NCBI GenBank assembly: GCA_049589355.1
Contig: JBAWAP010000230.1
Span: forward strand, 1 to 7,805
Length of the DNA stretch: 7,805 bases
Source: JBAWAP01 sp049589355
Lineage (GTDB): Bacteria > Chloroflexota > Anaerolineae > VGOG01
Direction of reading: 5' to 3'
Of the stretch, positions 1-6,440 are shown piece after piece. The notes under the pieces are model-generated. The model was not told the DNA's origin, ran no database searches, and worked only from the letters and a program-made list of their open reading frames with translations. Position numbers and translations under genes: made by a program. How positions within the stretch are numbered: the stretch's first letter is position 1; each line of letters begins with the position of its first letter.

Positions 1-833
1 GGGAAGTTCCAACTCCCGAAGGGGGTGTCAATAGCGGGACATTGGTGGCCGCCGACTTGGCTGGCGTGACGGAGATCTACAAAGTTGGCGGGGCTCAGGC
101 CATCGCCGCAATGGCCTTCGGAACCGAGACCGTGCCTAAGGTGGACAAGATCGTGGGGCCCGGCAGCCCCTATGTGATGGCGGCCCGGCAACTGGTAGCT
201 GGCGTCGTGGATCTAGGAAATATGGCCGGGCCGAGCGAGGCCATCATCCTGGCCGACGAGGGGGCTGACCCTTGGAACGTGGCCCTGGACCTACTCGTCC
301 AGGGGGAGCACTCTAAAGACGCTGCTTCCCTGCTGGTGACCCATAGCCAGGAGCTGATTGAGCGCGTCCAGGAAACTCTACCCGAGTTCCTGGCTGAGTT
401 GCCCGATGAGCGGCGGCAGATTTGCGAGACCGTGCTGTCCCAGTACGGTGGTGCCATCTTGACCGAATCCCTGGCCCAAAGCATCGAGTTCGTCAACGAC
501 TACGCCCCGGAGCACCTGCAGTTGGCTGTCCAGAACCCCTTCGCGGTCCTGGCACGGATACACAATGCTGGGACCATCCTGTTGAGTCAAGGGACGACAT
601 TCACCTTCGGCGACTTCTCCCTGGGGCCGACCAACGTCATTCCCACCGGCGGCTTCGCCAAGGTTCAATCCCCCGTATCCGTCCGCGATTTCCTGAAACA
701 CAACTCGGTGTGCTTCGTCCTCGGCCGCGCTGGCTTCGATTCCCTGGCCGAGGGCACTGCAACCTTTGCCGAGTACGAGGGTTTCCCCGCCCATGCCATG
801 GCCGTGCGAAGGAGAAGAGTTGATCTCGTCTGA
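1..833 (+). CDS. Histidinol dehydrogenase family protein, 5'-truncated by the window edge
   Basis: Zinc- and NAD-dependent alcohol dehydrogenase of the HisD fold. The HisD reaction is the four-electron oxidation of L-histidinol to L-histidine in the cytoplasm. The frame is open from base 3, so 276 residues are visible against about 430 for the full protein; the N-terminal third lies outside. The TTG at 42 is internal, since homology-like sequence runs on upstream of it. Visible family landmarks are KVGGAQAIAA, KIVGPG, AGPSE, the zinc pair Q and H in LVQGEH (codons at 300 and 309), the catalytic E-H pair in YAPEHL, the zinc Asp in FGDF, and the Glu and last zinc His in YEGFPAH. Three normally conserved positions differ: GPGN is GPGS, and the Asn-His before VLPT is Thr-Asn. 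This matches my memory of a HisD-like paralog group ending in EGFPAHA, so I do not assign hisD. The stop overlaps the start of the transporter gene, suggesting co-expression. Confidence 0.9.
   Translation, partial: EVPTPEGGVNSGTLVAADLAGVTEIYKVGGAQAIAAMAFGTETVPKVDKIVGPGSPYVMAARQLVAGVVDLGNMAGPSEAIILADEGADPWNVALDLLVQGEHSKDAASLLVTHSQELIERVQETLPEFLAELPDERRQICETVLSQYGGAILTESLAQSIEFVNDYAPEHLQLAVQNPFAVLARIHNAGTILLSQGTTFTFGDFSLGPTNVIPTGGFAKVQSPVSVRDFLKHNSVCFVLGRAGFDSLAEGTATFAEYEGFPAHAMAVRRRRVDLV
811..814 (+). promoter_or_regulatory. Shine-Dalgarno site that sets the TTG start of the transporter gene
   Basis: GGAG followed by AAGAG lies five bases before the TTG at 820, inside the last codons of the dehydrogenase gene. 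The in-frame upstream alternatives, TTG 766 and ATG 793, have no comparable site and would add an uncharacteristic proline-rich leader. Confidence 0.65.
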
Positions 834-2112
834 TTCTCACTATCGGCGAAACTTTACCTGTTTTGTTTTAGACTACGTTTTTTTCGGCGTCGGCATGGCT
901 TTCGTAGGCCAGACAACGGTCTTGCCATCCTTCATCAGCCAGCTCACCGATTCGGCTCCCTTGATCGGGCTAGCCTCGACTGTACAGACGGGTGCCTGGC
1001 TTCTGCCCCAACTGATCGCAGCCAGCTACCTGGCTGATAAGGACCGCAAGAAGCCATATATATTGCTGCCCGCTGCCCTTGGCCGACCTGTCTTTTGGTT
1101 GCTTGCAGGTGTATTATTCTTGGCTGATGATCCTGCTCCAACGTTGATCTTAGGGCTATTCTTTGTTAGCCTGGCCATTTTCATGGGAACTGATGCCCTG
1201 GCCTCCGTTGCCTGGTTCGACGTCTTGAGCAAAGCCATCCCCCCAACCCGGCGGGGCCGGCTGATCGGGACCGGTCAGGTTCTTTCAGGGCTGCTAACAG
1301 TGGGAGCGGGGGCGGTGGTAACTGCTCTCTTAGGTCCACAGGGTCCACCCTTCCCCCACAATTACGCCCTGCTATTCTTCCTGGCTGGGCTTTCTTTCGT
1401 CGTCTCCTGGTTGGCGATAAGCTTTCTGCGCGAGCCAGTCAAGCCAACGCAAGCTAAGCGATTACCTTGGAACACTTTCTTACCCAAATTGTTGACGGTC
1501 TTGAGAGAGAATCGTGCATTTAGCCTGGTTACGGCTCTGCGGCTCCTGACGGGTCTAAGCGGAATGGCCATGCCCTTTTACGTCATCTACGCTACCGAAG
1601 AATTGCACTTTGGTGCTGAGGCTATCGGGCTCTTCATCTCATCTCAGGTAGTGGGTAGCATTCTAGCCGGATTCGTGTTGGGGTATCTGAATGAGCGATC
1701 TGGTAGCAGGATCGTGATCCAGTGCTCCACGATATTGAGCCTCGCTTCACCCCTTCTGGCGGTGCTCATCCGGCCGATAGGCCACTTGGCTGGGACTTCA
1801 ACAATTTACGTCTACTCCTTGATCTTCTTGGCCATCGGGGCTCTGAACAGTTCCTATATGTCGGGATTCATGAACTTTGTCCTCGAGCTAGCTCCGCCCG
1901 AAGAGCGTCCCACTTACATTGCTCTGACCAACACCTTGTGCGGCGTGCTTCTATTGGCGCCCTTTTTAGGAGGCTGGTTGCTCCAGGCGACATCTTACCC
2001 CGTCCTTTTCGCTGCCACACTGGGAGGTGTAGCCTTGGGGCTGATCCTAACCTTCCGCTTAGAGGAGCCGCGTCAGAAGAATAGCGAACCGACTAAACAG
2101 CAGCCGACTTAA
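820..2112 (+). CDS. Major facilitator superfamily transporter, 12 TM
   Basis: Inner-membrane secondary transporter of 430 residues, the usual MFS length; the substrate cannot be told. The chain is strongly hydrophobic, with about twelve membrane segments in two halves separated by a charged cytoplasmic loop near residues 200-230 (rich in Arg, Lys and Pro). After TM2 comes a motif-A-like loop, SYLADKDRKK (about residues 69-78), typical of MFS proteins. The C-terminus is a short polar tail. I chose the TTG at 820 because of the Shine-Dalgarno site just upstream; the frame is open back to TTG 766. The gene overlaps the dehydrogenase gene by 14 bases and the next gene begins 10 bases after its TAA, so the three probably share a transcript and the transporter may import or export the dehydrogenase's substrate or product (inference). 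Codon use differs from the neighbours: at least eight Leu codons are TTA and third positions are less GC-rich, which may indicate separate ancestry. Confidence 0.85.
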   Translation: MISSDSHYRRNFTCFVLDYVFFGVGMAFVGQTTVLPSFISQLTDSAPLIGLASTVQTGAWLLPQLIAASYLADKDRKKPYILLPAALGRPVFWLLAGVLFLADDPAPTLILGLFFVSLAIFMGTDALASVAWFDVLSKAIPPTRRGRLIGTGQVLSGLLTVGAGAVVTALLGPQGPPFPHNYALLFFLAGLSFVVSWLAISFLREPVKPTQAKRLPWNTFLPKLLTVLRENRAFSLVTALRLLTGLSGMAMPFYVIYATEELHFGAEAIGLFISSQVVGSILAGFVLGYLNERSGSRIVIQCSTILSLASPLLAVLIRPIGHLAGTSTIYVYSLIFLAIGALNSSYMSGFMNFVLELAPPEERPTYIALTNTLCGVLLLAPFLGGWLLQATSYPVLFAATLGGVALGLILTFRLEEPRQKNSEPTKQQPT

Positions 2113-2122
2113 TTGCCGTGAG

Positions 2123-2968
2123 ATGACCGTCGAAGCGATACTGTTGGGCACCGCTCAGGATGGGGGTGTGCCTCAGGCCGGGTGTTATTGTGCCAATTGT
2201 GATACGGCGCGAAACGATTCGACCAGGCGCAAATTGGTGGTCTGTTTGGGTTTGGTGGATCACGCCACCCGCCAGAGCTGGTTGATTGATGCCACCCCCG
2301 ATTTCCGGGAGCAGTTACATATCCTACACAGCCTGGTTCCAGATTGCCCGCTGGCTGGAGTTGTGTTGACCCACGCTCATATTGGGCATTACACCGGGCT
2401 GATCCATCTGGGGCGCGAGGCGTGGAGCACGCGAGATTTACCGGTGTATACCTCGCCGCGGATGACCAGCTTTCTGTGCGGTAACGCCCCCTGGTCGCAA
2501 TTGGTCGCGCTGGGCAATATCAAGCTGCGTTTGTTCACGCCCGGCAGTGATGCACAACTCAGCCCCAACTTGCATCTGACGCCCTTGTCAGTTCCCCACC
2601 GTGACGAGTTTAGCGACACGCTGGCTTTCGTGGCGCGTGGCCCAACTCGGCGGCTATTCTACTGCCCTGACATTGATACGTGGGACAGGTGGGAGCACGA
2701 ACTGCGGCGTTTTGTAGCGGGGATGGATGTAGCCTTGCTGGATGCGACCTTTTTCAGTGCCGATGAACTTCCCGGCCGTGACCTGGGTCAGATTCCGCAT
2801 CCCTTGGCCACCGATACCGCCGACCGGCTGGCGGGGGTGGATTGTGACGTGCGGCTCATCCATCTCAACCACAGCAACCCGCTGCATAGGTCTGGACCCG
2901 AGCGGGATTGGCTGGCGGCGCGGGGGATTGGCGTGGGGGCCTTTGGCGAGCGATGGCGGCTAGGGTGA
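2123..2968 (+). CDS. PqqB-like metallo-beta-lactamase-fold hydrolase
   Basis: 281-residue protein of the metallo-beta-lactamase superfamily, closest in pattern to PqqB-type proteins. It opens with LLGTAQDGGVPQAG and a Cys cluster C21-x-C23-x2-C26, the structural zinc site of the PqqB group. The core metal motif is H84-x-H86-x-G88-H89, where the family consensus is HxHxDH, so the Asp is Gly. Further likely metal ligands are H159 in SVPHRDE, D183 in CPDID and H250 in HLNHSNPL. No other PQQ gene (pqqA, C, D or E) is present, so a role in PQQ synthesis is not supported; a hydrolase or oxidase acting on a small molecule linked to the upstream dehydrogenase is possible. I recall THAHxGHYTGL in other proteins of this group, so the Gly may be a subfamily trait. 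The ATG is preceded by only a weak GTGAG site, suggesting translation coupled to the transporter gene. Confidence 0.82.
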   Translation: MTVEAILLGTAQDGGVPQAGCYCANCDTARNDSTRRKLVVCLGLVDHATRQSWLIDATPDFREQLHILHSLVPDCPLAGVVLTHAHIGHYTGLIHLGREAWSTRDLPVYTSPRMTSFLCGNAPWSQLVALGNIKLRLFTPGSDAQLSPNLHLTPLSVPHRDEFSDTLAFVARGPTRRLFYCPDIDTWDRWEHELRRFVAGMDVALLDATFFSADELPGRDLGQIPHPLATDTADRLAGVDCDVRLIHLNHSNPLHRSGPERDWLAARGIGVGAFGERWRLG

Positions 2969-3027
2969 GCCATTGTTCACTGAAGATCTCCTGACCGAGG
3001 CAAAAAGGGCTTTTGGGACACTGGTGA

Positions 3028-3120
3028 ATTGGTAAATTGGGAGACTCGTACACTCGCAGATTGGTTCCCAGTCTACCAATCTACCAATTTACCAATCTAC
3101 TAATCTACTAATCTACTAGT
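3028..3120 (+). repeat. Palindromic array of 8-base units upstream of the nitroreductase
   Basis: The right half (3073-3120) is six head-to-tail octamers: ctaccaat, ctaccaat, ttaccaat, ctactaat, ctactaat, ctactagt. The left half (3028-3067) reads in the same 8-base period on the opposite strand: attggtaa, attgggag, actcgtac, actcgcag, attggttc. Bases 3028-3040 are a perfect 13-base reverse complement of 3084-3096. In another register 3036-3046 pairs with 3070-3080 at 10 of 11 positions. It could fold as a long hairpin with slipping registers. It ends just before the nitroreductase ribosome-binding site. No coding capacity is seen. Confidence 0.8.
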
Positions 3121-3135
3121 GAGAGGAGGCAAACC

Positions 3136-3645
3136 ATGGAGTTCTCAGAGTTGGTCGAAAAGCGGTACAGTGTGCGGGCGTACAAGCTCGACCCGGTGGA
3201 GGACGACAAGCTGCACCAGGTGCTTGAAGCGGCGCGCCTGGCGCCCACTGCGGCCAACCGGCAGCCCTTTCAGCTCATCGTGATTCATACGGCGGGTCGA
3301 GAAGCGGAACTGAGGCGCATCTACAATAGGGACTGGTTCGTGCAAGCGCCGCTGGTCATCTGCGCTTGCGGGGTCTTGCCCCAGGGTTGGGTCCGTCGAG
3401 ACGGCAAGAATCACACCGACGTGGACGTGGCCATCGTCATGGATCACCTGATTCTGGCCGCTACCAGCTTGGGGCTGGGCACGTGCTGGATCGGTGCCTT
3501 CGACCCCACGGCGGCGCGCGAGGTGTTGGGTCTGCCCGACGATGTAGAACCCATCATCTTCACCCCATTGGGATATCCGGCAGACCAACCCGGGCCGAAA
3601 AAGCGTAAAGCATTATCAGAACTGGTGCGCTACGAACACTGGTGA
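3136..3645 (+). CDS. Nitroreductase family protein (FMN-dependent oxidoreductase)
   Basis: Small flavin oxidoreductase of 169 residues; the family reduces nitro groups, quinones or flavins with NAD(P)H using bound FMN, normally as a cytoplasmic dimer. Seen here: the FMN-phosphate motif R10-Y-S-V-R14, the APTAANRQPF segment (about 36-45), which resembles the family's APSxxNxQPw loop, a central helix DVDVAIVMDHLILAATSLGLGTCWIG (about 95-120) that packs at the dimer interface, and a C-terminal LGYPAD followed by basic KKRK, the usual second phosphate contact. The length is at the short end of the family, with no extra lid or fused domain. The start is well fixed by AGGAGG at 3124-3129. It appears monocistronic: an octamer array lies upstream and a palindromic repeat lies downstream. 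Its physiological substrate is not evident. Confidence 0.92.
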   Translation: MEFSELVEKRYSVRAYKLDPVEDDKLHQVLEAARLAPTAANRQPFQLIVIHTAGREAELRRIYNRDWFVQAPLVICACGVLPQGWVRRDGKNHTDVDVAIVMDHLILAATSLGLGTCWIGAFDPTAAREVLGLPDDVEPIIFTPLGYPADQPGPKKRKALSELVRYEHW

Positions 3646-3728
3646 ATTTATCTAAGGAGCTGGAGTCTGGCGAATTTTGGGCTTCCCTATATCTGGGGCA
3701 TGACAGACGGCGAGCCACAAGATATGGA

Positions 3729-3792
3729 GTTCGTAGTGGTGACTTCAGTCGCCCTGGCCCCATTATGGACGACTCAAGTCGTCACTACGAAC
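3729..3792 (+). repeat. Imperfect inverted repeat with 23-base arms
   Basis: Left arm 3729-3751 and right arm 3770-3792 are reverse complements at 20 of 23 positions, the outer ten perfectly (gttcgtagtg / cactacgaac), around an 18-base loop. Each arm also contains its own small palindrome, gact-NN-agtc. There is no run of T after the right arm, so it is not a classical intrinsic terminator. It resembles the dispersed GTTCGTAGT-ended palindromes I remember from Chloroflexota genomes; copy number cannot be judged from one window. It lies between the nitroreductase gene and the winged-helix gene, ending 35 bases before the latter's start. Confidence 0.8.
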
Positions 3793-3811
3793 AAAATCGC
3801 CAATGTCCAGT

Positions 3812-3818
3812 AAGGAGG
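3812..3818 (+). promoter_or_regulatory. Strong Shine-Dalgarno site (AAGGAGG) setting the start at 3828
   Basis: AAGGAGG with nine bases to the ATG at 3828. The frame is open upstream to a GTG at 3642, but that stretch runs through the inverted repeat and gives an unlikely basic peptide, so the ATG is preferred. Confidence 0.8.
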
Positions 3819-3827
3819 ACAAACCGC

Positions 3828-4718
3828 ATGGACGAGCACAAGCTATGGAACCTGACCCTTGAGGCTTTGGCTGCCATTCGCGCTCACTATGAGCCGGCAG
3901 CAGAACGTATCACTGTCGAGAGTGAACTGGATGGGTGGACGTGGGGCCTGCTGCTGGCGGCCCTCACCCTCGAGCCGATGATACCGTCCCGCCTGCAGGT
4001 ACGCGGCCCCTACACAGCCGCTGAGGGCTACCTGGCGCGACTGGCGGCCGCTGCTGATAAGGGCTACCTGTCAGAGGTGGCCCCGGGCGAGTACTGCCTG
4101 ACCGACGTTGGTCGGGCCGAGACGCACCGCTTCATTGAGGAAGCGCGAGCTGCCATGGCCGAAGCCGACCCGCTGCCCCTGGCCGACTCGGAACGTCTGG
4201 TCAATCTGCTGGACCGGCTGGTGCAGACCAGCCTGACGACACTCCCTCCGCCCGAAGCCTGGTCCATCGGCCACAGCCACAGGCTGATGCCAGCGGCCAG
4301 CCCACCGTTGCCCTACATCGAGCAGGCCATCTCTTGCCTGGCCGCCTACCGCGACGACGCGCACCTGGCCGCCTGGCAGCCCAGCGGCCTGAGTGCCACA
4401 GCGCTAGAGACACTGACGTTCCTCTGGCGTGGCGAGGCCGACTCCCTCGATGCGTTGTGCGAACGGCTGTCTCACCGTGGCCACCCGCGCCGGGTGTATG
4501 CCCAGGCGCTGGCCGAACTGCGGGAGCGCGGGTTCATCGAGGGGCCGGACGGCGCGCCGCAGGTGACTGAGGCGGGCCGGGCCTTCCGCGACCAGGTCGA
4601 GGTGGACACCGACCGCTACTTCTTCGCACCCTGGGCCTGTCTGGGCGACGCCGACCAAGCCGAGTTGACTGACTTGCTGACCCGCTTGCGGGATGGGCTG
4701 AAAGAGAGCGTTCCATGA
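3828..4718 (+). CDS. Duplicated winged-helix protein of SalK/SCO6745 type
   Basis: 296-residue protein that I read as two winged-helix units. The first, about residues 37-105, shows the wing signature KGYLSEVAPGEYCLTDVGR. The second, about 190-262, has LRERGFIEGPDGAPQVTEAGR followed by the stretch Q256-V-E-V-D-T-D-R-Y-F-F-A-P-W269, the E..TDR...APW pattern characteristic of SalK/SCO6745-like proteins. Proteins of that group are annotated as helix-turn-helix; their role is poorly defined. There is no signal peptide or membrane segment. Being first in the cluster, with its stop overlapping the next start by ATGA, it may regulate the following DinB genes or act with them (inference). A non-regulatory enzymatic accessory role cannot be excluded. 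The start is chosen on the AAGGAGG site. Sure about coding, fairly sure about the fold, unsure about function. Confidence 0.75.
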   Translation: MDEHKLWNLTLEALAAIRAHYEPAAERITVESELDGWTWGLLLAALTLEPMIPSRLQVRGPYTAAEGYLARLAAAADKGYLSEVAPGEYCLTDVGRAETHRFIEEARAAMAEADPLPLADSERLVNLLDRLVQTSLTTLPPPEAWSIGHSHRLMPAASPPLPYIEQAISCLAAYRDDAHLAAWQPSGLSATALETLTFLWRGEADSLDALCERLSHRGHPRRVYAQALAELRERGFIEGPDGAPQVTEAGRAFRDQVEVDTDRYFFAPWACLGDADQAELTDLLTRLRDGLKESVP

Positions 4719-6421
4719 CCCGCTACTGCGTCTACCTGGAGATCGCTAACGATGGCCGGTGCATGGCCCACATGCTTGGCCTACCTGGCTGCATCGCCCG
4801 TGGGCCCAGCCGGGACGAGGCCCTGCGCCGACTGCCCAACGCCGTCCACGACTACCACGCCTGGCTACGCCACTACGGTGAGCCGGCCCCGCCCGAAGAG
4901 GAGTCAATCGAGATCGAAATTGCTGGCGAGAGCACCGGCTTCGGCCCCTTCGATCCGGGGGATGCCGCCGCGCTTTTTCTCCCGGACCACGAACCCGTCA
5001 ACCCCGAGGAGATGGAGCACCACTTCCGCCTCATGGCCCATGCTCGCGCCGACCTGCTGGCCCTGGTGCGTGACCTTCCCGACGATGTCCTGGACTGGCA
5101 ACCCGCCCCGCAATCGTTTAGCATCCGCTGCCTGCTGCGTCACGTCGGCAACGCCGAGGAATGGTACGTCTCCCGCCTGGTTCCCCCTGAAACCTTGCCC
5201 CTGGAGTGGGAGCACGACGAGGACCTGCCTATCTTTGAGTTCCTGGAGATGGAGCGACGTACCGCCCTGGCCCGGCTGTGCCAACTCAGCGATGAGGAGC
5301 GATCAGGTGTCTTTTACCCCACCCACTGGACTCAGCATCCCGAGGAGCCGTGGACGGCGCGCAAGGTGCTGCGTCGTTTTCTGGAGCACGAGCGGGAGCA
5401 CACTGCTCAGATCCGGGAGATTTTAGCCGCCAGGCGAGCCCAACTGCTGGCCCGTCTGGCCGCCGAGCGCGCCGGGCTGCTGGAGCAACTCATCGGCTTG
5501 GACGAGAGGACACTCACGGAGGTGCCAGTCCTTGACGGCTGGACGATCAAGGACTTGCTCGCCCACGTCGCTGCCTGGGACCGCTGGGAAGAGCGGACGA
5601 TGAAATGCATGGTGGCCGGGGAGGTCCCTGACTTCACAGCGGTGCAGGATTTCGACGCCTCTAACGCAGCCTTCGTCGCCGAATGGCGCGATCGAACCTT
5701 GGCCGAGGTACTGGCCGAATTGCAGGCTGCCCGAGCAGATTGGGTGGCCTGGCTGGAGAGCTTGTCCGAAGTGGAGTTCTTCCGGCGGCGTTCCTATGCG
5801 GGTTGGGATTGGTCGTTCTTCGTTGTCCCGCTGCGGGTCCAGTGGCAGCACGATGCCGAACACACCGCCCAGATCGCGGCCTGGCGCGAAGCCGAAGGCT
5901 TGAAAGGGGAAAGTGGTCCCAGGGCGGTCCTGCTCGCCGCCCTGGCTACTGCGCGCGAGGAACTGCTGGCTGCCGCCGCCCTAGTGTCCTCCGAGGAGCG
6001 AGCATCACATCCAGTCTGCGGAGAGTGGACCCTGAAGGACGTATTGGGCCATGTCGCCGACTGGGAGTGGTTCGGTACGGAAGGCCTGCGCCAGATGTCC
6101 GCTGGCCATGCTCCCCAGGTTGAGCACGTTGAGGACCTGGATGCCTGGAACCAGGCCCATGTAGAAGCCCGCCGCGATCAGCCGTGGGAAGCAGTGTGGG
6201 CCGACTTCCAGTCAGCACGCCGGGCCCTAATGGAGATTCTGGAGAAGATGAGCCAAGTCGACCTGGCCCGGCTTTTCCCCGCCCCGTGGGGTGCGGAGGT
6301 CACCCCATACGCCTGGCTTTGCATCTACCTGGATCATGACCGCTCCCACGCTTGGGACGTGAGGGAGGCAATGATCAGCACGGCTGCCCCTGCAGAGGAC
6401 TCCGAGGCTGCCAAGACCTGA
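4715..6421 (+). CDS. HicB-like domain fused to three DinB-type four-helix domains
   Basis: 568 residues. Residues 1-55 match the HicB antitoxin fold (Y-x-V-x-L-E, G-x-C-x-A-H, LPGC, then a helix R-D-E-A-L-R-R-L). A linker follows, then three DinB/ClbS-like domains. Domain 1, about 98-240, has H143 in LLRHVGNAEEW and H225-x3-H229. Domain 2, about 245-395, has H284 in LLAHVAAWDRW and H379-x3-H383. Domain 3, about 403-555, has H446 in VLGHVADWEWF and H541-x3-H545. These His triads bind the metal in the DinB superfamily, which includes mycothiol- and bacillithiol-dependent enzymes; the related four-helix protein ClbS gives colibactin self-resistance. Domains 2 and 3 resemble each other most (W-T-x-K-D-x-L, D-x-D-x-x-N, R-D), pointing to duplication. 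DinB proteins are usually single-domain, about 150-180 residues, so this is roughly three times the norm. No hicA lies nearby, so a toxin-antitoxin role is unlikely. Its ATG overlaps the previous stop. The reaction is unknown. Confidence 0.85.
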   Translation: MTRYCVYLEIANDGRCMAHMLGLPGCIARGPSRDEALRRLPNAVHDYHAWLRHYGEPAPPEEESIEIEIAGESTGFGPFDPGDAAALFLPDHEPVNPEEMEHHFRLMAHARADLLALVRDLPDDVLDWQPAPQSFSIRCLLRHVGNAEEWYVSRLVPPETLPLEWEHDEDLPIFEFLEMERRTALARLCQLSDEERSGVFYPTHWTQHPEEPWTARKVLRRFLEHEREHTAQIREILAARRAQLLARLAAERAGLLEQLIGLDERTLTEVPVLDGWTIKDLLAHVAAWDRWEERTMKCMVAGEVPDFTAVQDFDASNAAFVAEWRDRTLAEVLAELQAARADWVAWLESLSEVEFFRRRSYAGWDWSFFVVPLRVQWQHDAEHTAQIAAWREAEGLKGESGPRAVLLAALATAREELLAAAALVSSEERASHPVCGEWTLKDVLGHVADWEWFGTEGLRQMSAGHAPQVEHVEDLDAWNQAHVEARRDQPWEAVWADFQSARRALMEILEKMSQVDLARLFPAPWGAEVTPYAWLCIYLDHDRSHAWDVREAMISTAAPAEDSEAAKT

Positions 6422-6440
6422 GAACCTGGATGAGAATGGA

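Noticed and set aside
766..819. Upstream TTG or ATG starts for the transporter
   Set aside because: They lie deep in the dehydrogenase gene, add a proline-rich leader and lack a Shine-Dalgarno site; TTG 820 has one.
3001..3015. Possible terminator after the PqqB-like gene (caaaaagggcttttg)
   Set aside because: The stem is short and AT-rich, with a tiny loop and no following T-run.
3028..3120. CRISPR-like array
   Set aside because: The units are 8 bases, contiguous and without spacers.
3642..3827. Extended start (GTG 3642) for the winged-helix gene
   Set aside because: The added stretch crosses the inverted repeat, looks non-coding and has no good ribosome-binding site, while ATG 3828 has AAGGAGG.
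4715..4880. HicB antitoxin as part of a toxin-antitoxin pair
   Set aside because: No hicA-like small basic gene lies upstream or downstream; the domain is part of a larger DinB protein.
4752..5426. Long alternative-frame reading frame inside the triple-DinB gene, and several antisense ones
   Set aside because: GC-rich third positions leave shadow frames open; the peptides are rich in Pro, Arg and Ser and show no family pattern.
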